NCBI GenBank assembly: GCA_045588575.1
Contig: JAZNEJ010000008.1
Location: forward strand, 62,001-126,000
DNA length: 64,000 nt
Reading direction: 5' to 3'
DNA from: RGIG5299 sp045588575
Lineage (GTDB): Bacteria; Bacillota; Clostridia; Oscillospirales; RGIG5299
The notes under the pieces are model-generated. The model did not search any database and had not been told where the DNA came from. It was given only the letters and a program-made list of their open reading frames with translations. The translations under genes and the position numbers were made by a program. This document shows, piece by piece, positions 7,582 to 14,443 of this stretch (positions within the stretch are counted from its first letter, which is position 1; each line of letters starts with the position of its first letter).

Positions 7582-9387
7582 TTATTCAACCGTTACCGAT
7601 TTTGCAAGGTTTCTGGGTTTATCAACGTCGCAGCCTCTGCAAATTGAAACGTAATAAGCAAAGAGCTGAAGCGGAATTATGCCCAAAATGGGAATTATTG
7701 CCTCGTCGAGAACGGGAAGCTTAATTTTTTCTTTGTAGAAGCCGCCGATATCGTCAAACTGTGAAACGAAAACAACGTCGGCACCTCTTGAAGTTACTTC
7801 CTTAATATTGCTTACGGTTTTTTCAAACATAGCCTCGGTTGTTGCAACCGCAACAACGGGAACGCCCTCGGTGATGAGGGAAATCGTGCCGTGTTTAAGC
7901 TCGCCTGCGGCGTAAGCCTCGGAGTGCATATAAGAAATTTCTTTAAGCTTAAGAGAGCCCTCGCAGCAAAGAGAGCTATCCTGACCTCTGCCGATGAAGA
8001 ACATATCCTTTGCGCCGTGATAAATTGAAGCAAGACGCTGATATTCGGCTTCATTTGCCAAAACCTCTTCAACCTTTGCGGGAAGCTGATGGAGAGCATC
8101 AATTATTTCATTATAGCGAGCTTCTTCAATTGTTTTTCTGTCGTAAGCAAGACGAAGTCCCAAAAGATATAAAACCGAAACCTGAGCGGTATATGCTTTG
8201 GTGGTTGCAACTGCAATTTCGGGACCTGCATTAGTGTAAATAACCTTATCGGCGTTTCTTGCAATTGAAGAGCCAACCACGTTAACTATTGCAACGGTGG
8301 GAATTTTCATTTCTTTTGCAAGCTTAATAACCGCAAGACTGTCGGCGGTTTCGCCGGACTGCGAAATTAAAACAATAACGTCGCCCTCGCTTAAAACGGG
8401 AGAAGCGTAACGAAATTCGGAAGCAATTTCAACCGAAACGGGCACTCTTGCATATTTTTCAATGAAGGATTTACCCAAAAGTCCTGCGTGCATTGCGCTT
8501 CCGCAACCGACTATGTGAATTCTCTTTATAAAAGAAGTATCTTCAAGCTCGTTTTTCAAAACGAGGTTATCCTCGGAAATTCTGGGGAAAACGGTATCTT
8601 TAAGAGTTTTGGGCTGCTCGTGCATTTCTTTTAACATAAAGTGGGGATAACCGCATTTTTCGGCGGCCTCAATGTCCCACGAGGCAGTTAAAAGCTCTTT
8701 TTCGTGTTCGGCATACCATTCGTCGCAGAAGGTTACGGTGCCGTCTTTAACAATGGCAAGCTCACCCTCGTCAAGCAAATAATAATCTCTGGTTTCGCTT
8801 AAAAAAGCGGGGATATCCGATGCAATTATAATTTCTTCCTTGCCAACGCCTATAACGAGAGGACTGTCCTTACGGATTGAATAAATGGTGTTGGGAATAT
8901 CGTCGAACATTACAGCAAGAGCGTAGGAACCCTTAACCTTTGAAATTGCGGTGTAAATCGCCTGAATGGGATTATCAACGTAATAATGGTCGATAAGAGC
9001 AACGATAACCTCGGTATCGGTTTCCGAAAGGAAGGTTTTGCCCTTTGAAATGAGCTTTTCTTTAAGCTGCATATAGTTTTCAATAATGCCGTTGTGAACG
9101 AGCGTTACTCTACCGCTTCTGTGAGGGTGCGAGTTAACGTCGGAAGGCTCTCCGTGGGTTGCCCAACGGGTGTGGCCAATGCCTACGTTTGAAGAAAGCT
9201 CCTCTTTTTTGAGCTTTTCTTCCAAAAAGGAAAGACGTCCTTTAGATTTAAAAAGCTTAATCTCTCCGTCTTTTTTGCAAACGGCAATGCCTGCCGAGTC
9301 GTAACCGCGGTATTCGAGCTTCGAAAGACCTGCGGTGAGAAGCTTAACTGCATCTCTTTTTCCTGAATAACCAACAATTCCGCACAT
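7582..9387 (-). CDS. glmS: Glutamine-fructose-6-phosphate aminotransferase (isomerizing)
   Basis: 601 aa. I start at 9387 so that the protein begins MCGIVGYSG; Cys2 is the glutaminase nucleophile exposed after Met removal. The N-terminal Ntn-type glutaminase domain (1-230) has GHTRWATHG. Two SIS domains follow and the C-terminus ends LAKSVTVE, the family's conserved tail. It makes glucosamine-6-phosphate, the first step to UDP-GlcNAc and peptidoglycan. A glmS ribozyme fills the long leader. Extending the frame to 9528 would run into the ribozyme, so it was not used. Confidence 0.97.
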   Translation of the reverse strand: MCGIVGYSGKRDAVKLLTAGLSKLEYRGYDSAGIAVCKKDGEIKLFKSKGRLSFLEEKLKKEELSSNVGIGHTRWATHGEPSDVNSHPHRSGRVTLVHNGIIENYMQLKEKLISKGKTFLSETDTEVIVALIDHYYVDNPIQAIYTAISKVKGSYALAVMFDDIPNTIYSIRKDSPLVIGVGKEEIIIASDIPAFLSETRDYYLLDEGELAIVKDGTVTFCDEWYAEHEKELLTASWDIEAAEKCGYPHFMLKEMHEQPKTLKDTVFPRISEDNLVLKNELEDTSFIKRIHIVGCGSAMHAGLLGKSFIEKYARVPVSVEIASEFRYASPVLSEGDVIVLISQSGETADSLAVIKLAKEMKIPTVAIVNVVGSSIARNADKVIYTNAGPEIAVATTKAYTAQVSVLYLLGLRLAYDRKTIEEARYNEIIDALHQLPAKVEEVLANEAEYQRLASIYHGAKDMFFIGRGQDSSLCCEGSLKLKEISYMHSEAYAAGELKHGTISLITEGVPVVAVATTEAMFEKTVSNIKEVTSRGADVVFVSQFDDIGGFYKEKIKLPVLDEAIIPILGIIPLQLFAYYVSICRGCDVDKPRNLAKSVTVE

Positions 9388-9399
9388 AAAAAAATCCAC

Positions 9400-9632
9400 C
9401 TTTCTTGTTTTACGGTAAGCGAAATAGCCCTTGAGGGTGCGAGCCTCGAGGGAAAATTTTAACTTCCGGGAGAATTTCTCCAAAGGTGAATGCAAAAGCT
9501 TGAGGTTGGATTTGTTGCCCTCTTGCAAGGGTTTTTGCCATCCTCTTCGACTGCTTTAAGCCGCGAAGCCATCCGCCGAAAATTTCGATAAGCTTCGTCC
9601 TCGTCCTCCGTAAAAGCGGAGCTGGCGCTACT
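9400..9632 (-). ncRNA. glmS ribozyme (glucosamine-6-phosphate-activated self-cleaving RNA)
   Basis: Reading the - strand from 9630: TAGCGCC at the cleavage site, GGACGAGGACGAAGCTTATCGA, then TTTTCGGCGGATGGCTTCGCGG. These match the catalytic core (P1, P2, P2.1) of known glmS ribozymes. Further on, AAGCTTTTGCATTCACC (around 9486-9502) matches the P3 region. Expected cleavage is between A (9629) and G (9628). The element ends a short distance before the glmS start. The 3' boundary is approximate. Confidence 0.95.
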
Positions 9633-9663
9633 AAATATAAATATATGCATTCACACTTAAATC

Positions 9664-9692
9664 ATTATAACAAAAAAAGAAAGCCTTGTCAA
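9664..9692 (-). promoter_or_regulatory. Consensus promoter of glmS
   Basis: On the - strand TTGACA (9692-9687), 17-base spacer, TATAAT (9669-9664). Initiation near 9657 gives about 28 bases before the ribozyme cleavage site. The -35 lies inside the preceding operon's terminator hairpin. Confidence 0.9.
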
Positions 9693-9702
9693 CAAGGCTT
9701 TT
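9680..9702 (-). terminator. Terminator of the CHR transporter genes, overlapping the glmS -35
   Basis: On the - strand AAAGCCTTG, a TTGA loop and CAAGGCTTT, followed by CTTTTTTT. It closes the transcript of the two CHR genes. The glmS -35 box is made of its loop and the start of its 3' arm. Confidence 0.88.
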
Positions 9703-9705
9703 CTT

Positions 9706-10263
9706 TTAAAAAACTGTGTAAAGAATTCCGCCAACTGCGCCGGAGGCCAAAATAACCCAAATCGGATTGACTTTGAAAAGCCTTACTGAAATAAATGCGA
9801 GAGCGCAAAGAAAAATACCAATTAAATTAACGTTTTCAAGAGAAATTACTCCGTTTGCAAAAAAGCAAAGTAATCCAATTGAAAGAGCGGCGGCGGCAAT
9901 CATGCCTATAACGGCAGGTCGAAGCCCTTTAAAAGCAGCGTCGACGTATTTCGACTTTTTAAATTTATCATAGATGAGTGAAAGCAATAAAACTATCAAA
10001 ACCGTGGGGAATAAAAAGCCCACCGTGGCGCAAATTGCGCCGAAAATTCCGCCAACCTGAATTCCCGTAAAGGTGGCGGCGTTTATCGCAATGGGGCCGG
10101 GAGTGGATTCGGCAATGGTTACAATATCGGCAAACTGCTCTGCGGTTAGCCAGCGTGATTCCTCGGTTATAATTTGCTGAATTAAAGGAAGCGCCGCCTG
10201 ACCGCCGCCGATGCTGAAAAGTCCTACTCGGAGAAAGGCAAAAAAGAGCTCTAAATAAATCAT
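9706..10263 (-). CDS. CHR-family (chromate transporter-like) protein, second half-size gene
   Basis: 185 aa, one CHR domain with about six hydrophobic segments. The motif FSIGGGQAALPLIQ near residue 20 and AESTPGPIAINAATFTG near 55 are typical of the family. Half-size CHR proteins act as pairs that insert in opposite topology. Substrates may be chromate or other oxyanions, and in most anaerobes the physiological substrate is unknown. It overlaps its partner by 4 bp. Confidence 0.88.
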   Translation of the reverse strand: MIYLELFFAFLRVGLFSIGGGQAALPLIQQIITEESRWLTAEQFADIVTIAESTPGPIAINAATFTGIQVGGIFGAICATVGFLFPTVLIVLLLSLIYDKFKKSKYVDAAFKGLRPAVIGMIAAAALSIGLLCFFANGVISLENVNLIGIFLCALAFISVRLFKVNPIWVILASGAVGGILYTVF

Positions 10264-10841
10264 TTCTTTTTACCTCCCTCTTCAATTTTAAGCATAATAA
10301 TTCCCAATAAAACGCTGAAAACTATAATAAAGATGGGATTTATTTTAAAGAAAAATACCGAAACGAAGGAAAGCGGCAAAACGGTGAATGAAAGAATTTT
10401 AAACCAAAGACTCGCCTTTTTTTTGAAAACGGGAAGCGCCATGGTTATAACGGCATCTATAATAACCGCGGTAACGCCCGCGCGCATTCCGAGCAAAACG
10501 TTTGCAACAATTTCATTTGAAATAAAAAGGGTGTAGAAAAACGAAACTATAACAAGACACAAAAACGGAGGTAAAACCGCACCGAAAAGAGCTGCCAAAA
10601 CTCCTTTATAGCCTGCCAGCCTTTTGCCTACGAGCGCAGAGGTATTTATTGCAACCGCACCCGGCGAGGCCTGTGCAAGAGCGATTATATCCATCATTTC
10701 TTCCGGCTCTATAAGCTTTCTTTTTTCGGAAAACTCTTTTTGAATTAAGGGCACGATAACGTAGCCGCCTCCGATTGTGAAGGCGCTTATTTTAAAAAAT
10801 ATTAAGAACAGTTTAAAAAGGAATTTAAGCTTTTCTTTCAT
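10260..10841 (-). CDS. CHR-family (chromate transporter-like) protein, first half-size gene
   Basis: 193 aa, one CHR domain: FTIGGGYVIVPLIQKEF near residue 20 and LAQASPGAVAINTSALVG near 55. A GAGG ribosome site precedes the ATG. It is the upstream member of an overlapping pair, driven by the promoter at 10866-10894. Both members keep the GGG and PG motifs, so both look functional. A fused two-domain ChrA is not present. Confidence 0.88.
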   Translation of the reverse strand: MKEKLKFLFKLFLIFFKISAFTIGGGYVIVPLIQKEFSEKRKLIEPEEMMDIIALAQASPGAVAINTSALVGKRLAGYKGVLAALFGAVLPPFLCLVIVSFFYTLFISNEIVANVLLGMRAGVTAVIIDAVITMALPVFKKKASLWFKILSFTVLPLSFVSVFFFKINPIFIIVFSVLLGIIMLKIEEGGKKK

Positions 10842-10865
10842 AGTTCAAACCTCGCTACGCCCTAT

Positions 10866-10894
10866 ATTATATAACAAAACCCGTCTAAAAACAA
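10866..10894 (-). promoter_or_regulatory. Promoter of the CHR transporter pair
   Basis: On the - strand TTGTTT (10894-10889), 17-base spacer, TATAAT (10871-10866), about 25 bases before the start codon of the first gene. Confidence 0.65.
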
Positions 10895-10902
10895 TATACT
10901 AC

Positions 10903-10931
10903 TTGAAAAAAGCAAAAAATAGGTGTAAAAT
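10903..10931 (+). promoter_or_regulatory. Promoter of ruvX-mscL
   Basis: TTGAAA (10903-10908), 17-base spacer, TAAAAT (10926-10931), 36 bases before the ruvX start codon. It diverges from the CHR promoter next to it. Confidence 0.7.
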
Positions 10932-10966
10932 ATAAATAATCACATCATTTGTAAGGAAGTGAAGCG

Positions 10967-11383
10967 TTGGTAATTTTGGGTGTTGACTACGGAGACGTTC
11001 GCACGGGAATTGCCGCTTGCGACAAAAGCGAGATTTTGGCATCGCCCGTTTGCACCGTTAAAGAAACGAGAGCGGAAATTCTTGCCGATAAAATAGCAGA
11101 GCTTGCCAAAGAAAGAAAAGCAGAGCTTATCGTTATGGGAAATCCGAAAAACATGAACAACTCCGAAGGCTTTCGAGCCGAAAAAACAGCAGTCTTTAAA
11201 ACCCTTCTCGAAGAAAAAAGCGGCATACCCGTTATTTTGAGAGATGAAAGGCTTTCCACCGTTTTGGCAAACTCGCTTTTACATGAAGGAAACGTTTTCG
11301 GAAAGAAAAACAAAAGCGTTATCGACGCCGCTTCGGCAGCTGTAATTTTGCAAGGCTATTTAGACGAAAAAAAGAGAAATTGA
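10967..11383 (+). CDS. ruvX: RuvX/YqgF-family Holliday junction resolvase-like nuclease
   Basis: 138 aa, RNase H-like fold. It begins at TTG 10967 with AAGGAAGTG just upstream, so the protein opens MVILGVDYGDVRTGIA with the first catalytic aspartate. MGNPKNMN and RDERLSTVLA are family motifs. YqgF proteins act in 16S rRNA 5'-end maturation and/or junction processing. The usual Clostridial partners (DUF965, DUF1292) are not here; it is followed by mscL instead. Confidence 0.92.
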   Translation: MVILGVDYGDVRTGIAACDKSEILASPVCTVKETRAEILADKIAELAKERKAELIVMGNPKNMNNSEGFRAEKTAVFKTLLEEKSGIPVILRDERLSTVLANSLLHEGNVFGKKNKSVIDAASAAVILQGYLDEKKRN

Positions 11384-11396
11384 AAGGAATTTTAAA

Positions 11397-11912
11397 ATGA
11401 AAAACAAGTTAAGAAAAAAGCGCTCCTCATTTATGACCGAATTTAAAAACTTTATAAACAAGGGAAACGTTGTTGACATGGCAGTCGGCGTTATCATAGG
11501 CGGCGCCTTCTCAAAAATCGTAAGCTCGTTTGTTAACGACATTATCTCTCCCTTTATCGGCTTAATCACCGGTCAGGTTTCACTTGCCGAACTTAAATGG
11601 ATTATAAAACCCGAGATAACAGACCCCGATACCTTTGAGGTTTTAAAAGAAGCCGTAACCGTTAATTACGGTCAGCTTTTGCAGTATATAATCGACTTTT
11701 TAATAATTGCCTTCTGCGTTTTCATCTTCGTTAAAATAATTTCTTCCGCAAGAGCGAAAATGGAAAAGAAAATTCTCGAAGAGAAAAAAGCAAAAGGACT
11801 CATTGAGGAAGAAGCTCCCAAGGCTCCCACAACCAAAAAATGTCCCTACTGCTTTACGGAAATTCACATTGAGGCAACCCGTTGCCCGAATTGCACCTCG
11901 GAGCTTAAATAA
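11397..11912 (+). CDS. mscL: Large-conductance mechanosensitive channel with C-terminal zinc ribbon
   Basis: 171 aa. The MscL core is intact: MTEFKNFINKGNVVDMAVGVIIGGAF (TM1) at about 13-50 and a second membrane helix near 100-120. The protein extends past the usual 130-150 aa with a C-terminal treble-clef-like zinc ribbon, CPYC...CPNC (about 152-168). MscL opens under membrane tension during hypo-osmotic shock. The zinc ribbon occurs in some Clostridial MscL proteins and its job is unknown. Confidence 0.94.
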   Translation: MKNKLRKKRSSFMTEFKNFINKGNVVDMAVGVIIGGAFSKIVSSFVNDIISPFIGLITGQVSLAELKWIIKPEITDPDTFEVLKEAVTVNYGQLLQYIIDFLIIAFCVFIFVKIISSARAKMEKKILEEKKAKGLIEEEAPKAPTTKKCPYCFTEIHIEATRCPNCTSELK

Positions 11913-11920
11913 ATAAAAGT

Positions 11921-11953
11921 AAAAGACTAACGGGTTTTCGTTAGTCTTTTTTA
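11921..11953 (+). terminator. Terminator after mscL
   Basis: AAAAGACTAACG (11921-11932), GGTTTT loop, CGTTAGTCTTTT (11939-11950) and a following T-run. Repeat copy 1 begins two bases later. Confidence 0.92.
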
Positions 11954-11954
11954 T

Positions 11955-12233
11955 TTCCGCTCGTGCCGCGGTGGCATCGCCATTTTCCGCTCGTGCCGCG
12001 GGGGCATCTATATCTTCCGCTCGTGCCGCGGGGGCACGTCCTTTCTTATGTAGACGAAAAGAAAGGACGCAAAGATTCGTCTTAAAGGGGGAATTTCGAT
12101 TTCCCCCTTAATCGCCGATTTAAAAGAAATAACAAAGCCGCAGAGAAAAAATCGGCGGCAATATTTATTAAATTTTAAAATAAATCTTCGGCGACATTAA
12201 CCCCCTTAAACGACAAGGGCGTTGCCCTTGACC
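11955..12233 (+). repeat. Structured dispersed repeat, copy 1
   Basis: This non-coding stretch recurs at 59816-60094 with roughly a dozen differences over the 220-base body (by eye). The head has three units of TTCCGCTCGTGCCGCGGKGGCA at 11955, 11985 and 12015, an exact 30-base period. Body helices: CGTCCTTTC/GAAAGGACG (12037/12061), AGACGAA/TTCGTCT (12052/12076), AAGGGGGAA/TTCCCCCTT (12085/12101), GCCGCAGA/TCGGCGGC with one mismatch (12137/12152), an enclosing arm 12112-12121 with 12182-12194, and CAAGGGC/GCCCTTG (12214/12224). No protein-coding potential was found. The class is unknown to me. It occupies most of the 441-base gap between mscL and the XRE gene. Confidence 0.85.
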
Positions 12234-12267
12234 TATGGAAAACATTAATATCACCGCCTTAATTTTA

Positions 12268-12306
12268 CCATATATGGCCTAAAAAGTCTATATATGGTCG
12301 ATATGG
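12268..12306 (+). promoter_or_regulatory. Candidate operator upstream of the XRE gene
   Basis: The palindrome CCATATATGG (12268-12277) is followed by TATATATGG (12289-12297) and ATATGG (12301-12306). The repeated ATATGG cores lie 30-90 bases before a small XRE regulator, as expected for an autoregulatory operator. The binding protein and the exact promoter are not determined. Confidence 0.4.
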
Positions 12307-12354
12307 TTTTCCTAAAAAGCATAAACTATATATAAGTTTTTAGGAGGCGATATT

Positions 12355-12597
12355 GTGGACACGAGAAAAGCTATAGCAAATAGGTTGTTGGAATTATGTG
12401 AGGAAAAAAGGTTGTCGGTAAATGCTTTGGCAACAATTTCCGCAGTTCCTCCTTCGACATTAAAAAATATAATAAACGGCGGCAGTAAGAATGCAGGTGT
12501 TGTTACTCTTAAGAAACTGTGCGACGGCTTGGAAATATCTCTCTATGACTTTTTCAACACCGAAACCTTTAAAACTTTGGAACAGGAAATAAAATAA
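12355..12597 (+). CDS. Small XRE-family transcriptional regulator
   Basis: 80 aa starting at GTG with AGGAGG at 12341-12346. One Cro/C1 helix-turn-helix covers about residues 8-65: LSVNALATISAVPPSTLKNIINGG is the recognition part, and LCDGLEISLYDFF closes the fold. Regulators of this small type are common in Clostridia. The gene stands alone between repeat copy 1 and a bidirectional terminator. Its only visible candidate target is its own AT-rich leader with ATATGG repeats. Confidence 0.85.
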   Translation: MDTRKAIANRLLELCEEKRLSVNALATISAVPPSTLKNIINGGSKNAGVVTLKKLCDGLEISLYDFFNTETFKTLEQEIK

Positions 12598-12601
12598 TTT
12601 A

Positions 12602-12642
12602 AAAACCTCTCTGCAAATTTCAGCAGAGAGGTTTTCTTTTTC
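12602..12642. terminator. Terminator between the XRE gene and punA
   Basis: AAAACCTCTCTGC (12602-12614) pairs with GCAGAGAGGTTTT (12623-12635), with T-runs on both outer sides. It serves the two convergent genes. Confidence 0.9.
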
Positions 12643-12656
12643 AATTTTAAAATACT

Positions 12657-13475
12657 TTATATTATTTTTATAAATTCCTTTATGAGCGCTATGAATTTTT
12701 CGCTTGCTTCGTTTGCAACTTTTGTAACCTTTTCGTGAGTTAAAATTTCTTCTTCCTTGCCCGGAACGTCGGTTATAAGCGAAATTCCCACAATTTCCAT
12801 ACCCGCGTGCTTTGCGGCAACGGCCTCGCAAGCGGTGCTCATTCCAACCGCATCGGCAAAGGTGCGAAGCATTTTAATTTCGGCAGGACTTTCGTAATGA
12901 GGTCCGCCAACCTGAACGTAAACGCCTCTTTTAAGAGGTGTTTTCGTCTTTTCAGCCGCCAGATTAAGCTTTTCAATTAACTCTTTGGAGTAAGGTTCCG
13001 ACATATCGGGAAATCTCACGCCAAACGAATCTATATTTTTGCCAATAAGCGGCGACGGGACGAATAAAGAAATATGGTCCTCAATTACCATAAGGTCGCC
13101 AACGTTGAAATCTAAATTAAGGCCGCCCGCCGCATTTGAAAGAATAAGCGTTTTTGCGCCGAGCATACGGCAAAGTCTTAAAGGCATAACAACTTCTTGC
13201 ATAGAGTAACCCTCGTAGTAATGAAGCCTACCCTCCAATGCAACGATTTTTTTCTCAAAAAGATAACCGAAAACCAAACGTCCCTTATGGCCCGAAACGG
13301 TTGAAACGGGAAACTCGGGAATTTCGGAATAAGAAACCGAAACGGCGTTTTCAATGTGAGAGGCAAGCTCACCCAAGCCGGAGCCGAGCGTTATTGCAAT
13401 TTCGGGAACGAAATCGGTTTTTGTTTTTATAAATTCAACAGCTTTAATAAGCTTTTCTTCGGTTGTCGACAACAT
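12657..13475 (-). CDS. punA: Purine-nucleoside phosphorylase, trimeric (class II-type)
   Basis: 272 aa. GSGLG, SGHKG, EGRLHYYEGY, LSNAAGGLN and GGPHYESPAEI mark the trimeric PNP/MTAP family. It splits purine nucleosides with phosphate into base and ribose-1-phosphate. The purine-contacting Glu is kept in MSTACE (TVPE in most). The Asn that reads a 6-oxopurine in SLITN is Asp here (SLITD), a change tied to accepting 6-aminopurines. A GAAGGAG ribosome site is clear. It is followed closely by a uridine-kinase-like gene, so the pair suggests nucleoside salvage. Confidence 0.92.
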   Translation of the reverse strand: MLSTTEEKLIKAVEFIKTKTDFVPEIAITLGSGLGELASHIENAVSVSYSEIPEFPVSTVSGHKGRLVFGYLFEKKIVALEGRLHYYEGYSMQEVVMPLRLCRMLGAKTLILSNAAGGLNLDFNVGDLMVIEDHISLFVPSPLIGKNIDSFGVRFPDMSEPYSKELIEKLNLAAEKTKTPLKRGVYVQVGGPHYESPAEIKMLRTFADAVGMSTACEAVAAKHAGMEIVGISLITDVPGKEEEILTHEKVTKVANEASEKFIALIKEFIKII

Positions 13476-13477
13476 TT

Positions 13478-14431
13478 TTATTCTCCTTCGTAAAACTTGC
13501 TTTCACCTAAAAATTCTCTTAATAAAGAGCTTGCGGGAATAAGGCTTATATCCATTTCATCAAAAGACTCAAGCGCCTTTAAAAGTCTTATTGCCTCGGA
13601 GTAATATTCCGAATTGGGAGAAATTTCTAAAAGAAGCGGCACCGCCTTATTTTTAAGCGAGGCAGGGTCGTAGGGGAAGGTGGTGCAAATTTTAATTTTT
13701 GCAGAGCTTATGGTGGGCTTTAAATAAAGTCTTTCGCCGCGAAGCACCATATCCCAAAAATCGAATGTAATCTCGGCGTTGGCGTTTCTTCTGTGGCTGT
13801 CTCTGACCATACGGCGAAGGAGTCTTACGTCGGTTTTCTTTAAAACGGTTTCGTCGTTTTTCTTAAAAACCGCGTGGGCGCTTATATAAACCGTTATAAA
13901 CGAGCCTTCGGGAAGCGTATTGAGTATTTTCGAGTTAAGCGCGTGAATTCCCTCAACTATCGCAATGCTGTTTTTATTAAGCTTGAGCGAATAAGCGTTA
14001 TCTTTTCGGGTTTTTAAAACGAAATCGAAAACGGGAAGAAGGGTTTCCTTTTCTTCCGAAAGACTTTTAAGCTTTTCGGAAAGCATTTCAGTTTCAATGG
14101 CGTTTATAGATTCAAAATCCTTTTCACCGTTAAAGGTTTCGGTAACGTCCTCGCTGTTTTTATAAAAATTATCAAGAGATATAACTGCCGTTTCAATGCC
14201 TCTTTTTGCAAAAAGGTCGCAAAGAATGTGGCTCGTTGTGGTTTTGCCCGAGCCCGAAGGTCCCGTTAACATAACGAGCTTTGCTCCGTTTTTAATTATA
14301 ACGTCAACTGCGTTTTCAAGCTCCTTCGTGTAAAGGGCCTCGCAGGAATCAATAAATTTCTTGGGATTTTCCTTTAAGCTTCGGTTAACCGAAGCAATAT
14401 CGAAAAAATTTTCTTCCTTGTAACAAAACAT
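13478..14431 (-). CDS. Uridine kinase-like P-loop nucleoside kinase
   Basis: 317 aa with start at ATG 14431; AAGGA is 9 bases upstream, while the ATG at 14440 directly abuts it. A short N-terminal segment is followed by Walker A GPSGSGKTT (about residue 56-64), SLDNFYKN, and IVEGIHALN, as in uridine kinase/phosphoribulokinase enzymes. RRMVRDSHRR is the typical lid region. The extra flanking regions resemble Clostridial nucleoside kinases related to Udk without the TGS domain. It sits 2 bases from punA. Confidence 0.82.
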   Translation of the reverse strand: MFCYKEENFFDIASVNRSLKENPKKFIDSCEALYTKELENAVDVIIKNGAKLVMLTGPSGSGKTTTSHILCDLFAKRGIETAVISLDNFYKNSEDVTETFNGEKDFESINAIETEMLSEKLKSLSEEKETLLPVFDFVLKTRKDNAYSLKLNKNSIAIVEGIHALNSKILNTLPEGSFITVYISAHAVFKKNDETVLKKTDVRLLRRMVRDSHRRNANAEITFDFWDMVLRGERLYLKPTISSAKIKICTTFPYDPASLKNKAVPLLLEISPNSEYYSEAIRLLKALESFDEMDISLIPASSLLREFLGESKFYEGE

Positions 14432-14443
14432 AAAAATCATTCC

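Noticed and set aside
9388..9528. N-terminal extension of GlmS
   Set aside because: Canonical GlmS needs Cys2 exposed; the extension falls in the ribozyme and has no ribosome site.
11955..12036. Possible short CRISPR array (30-base period)
   Set aside because: The conserved part is 22 of 30 bases, spacers are only about 8 bases, only 2-3 units exist, and no cas genes are near.
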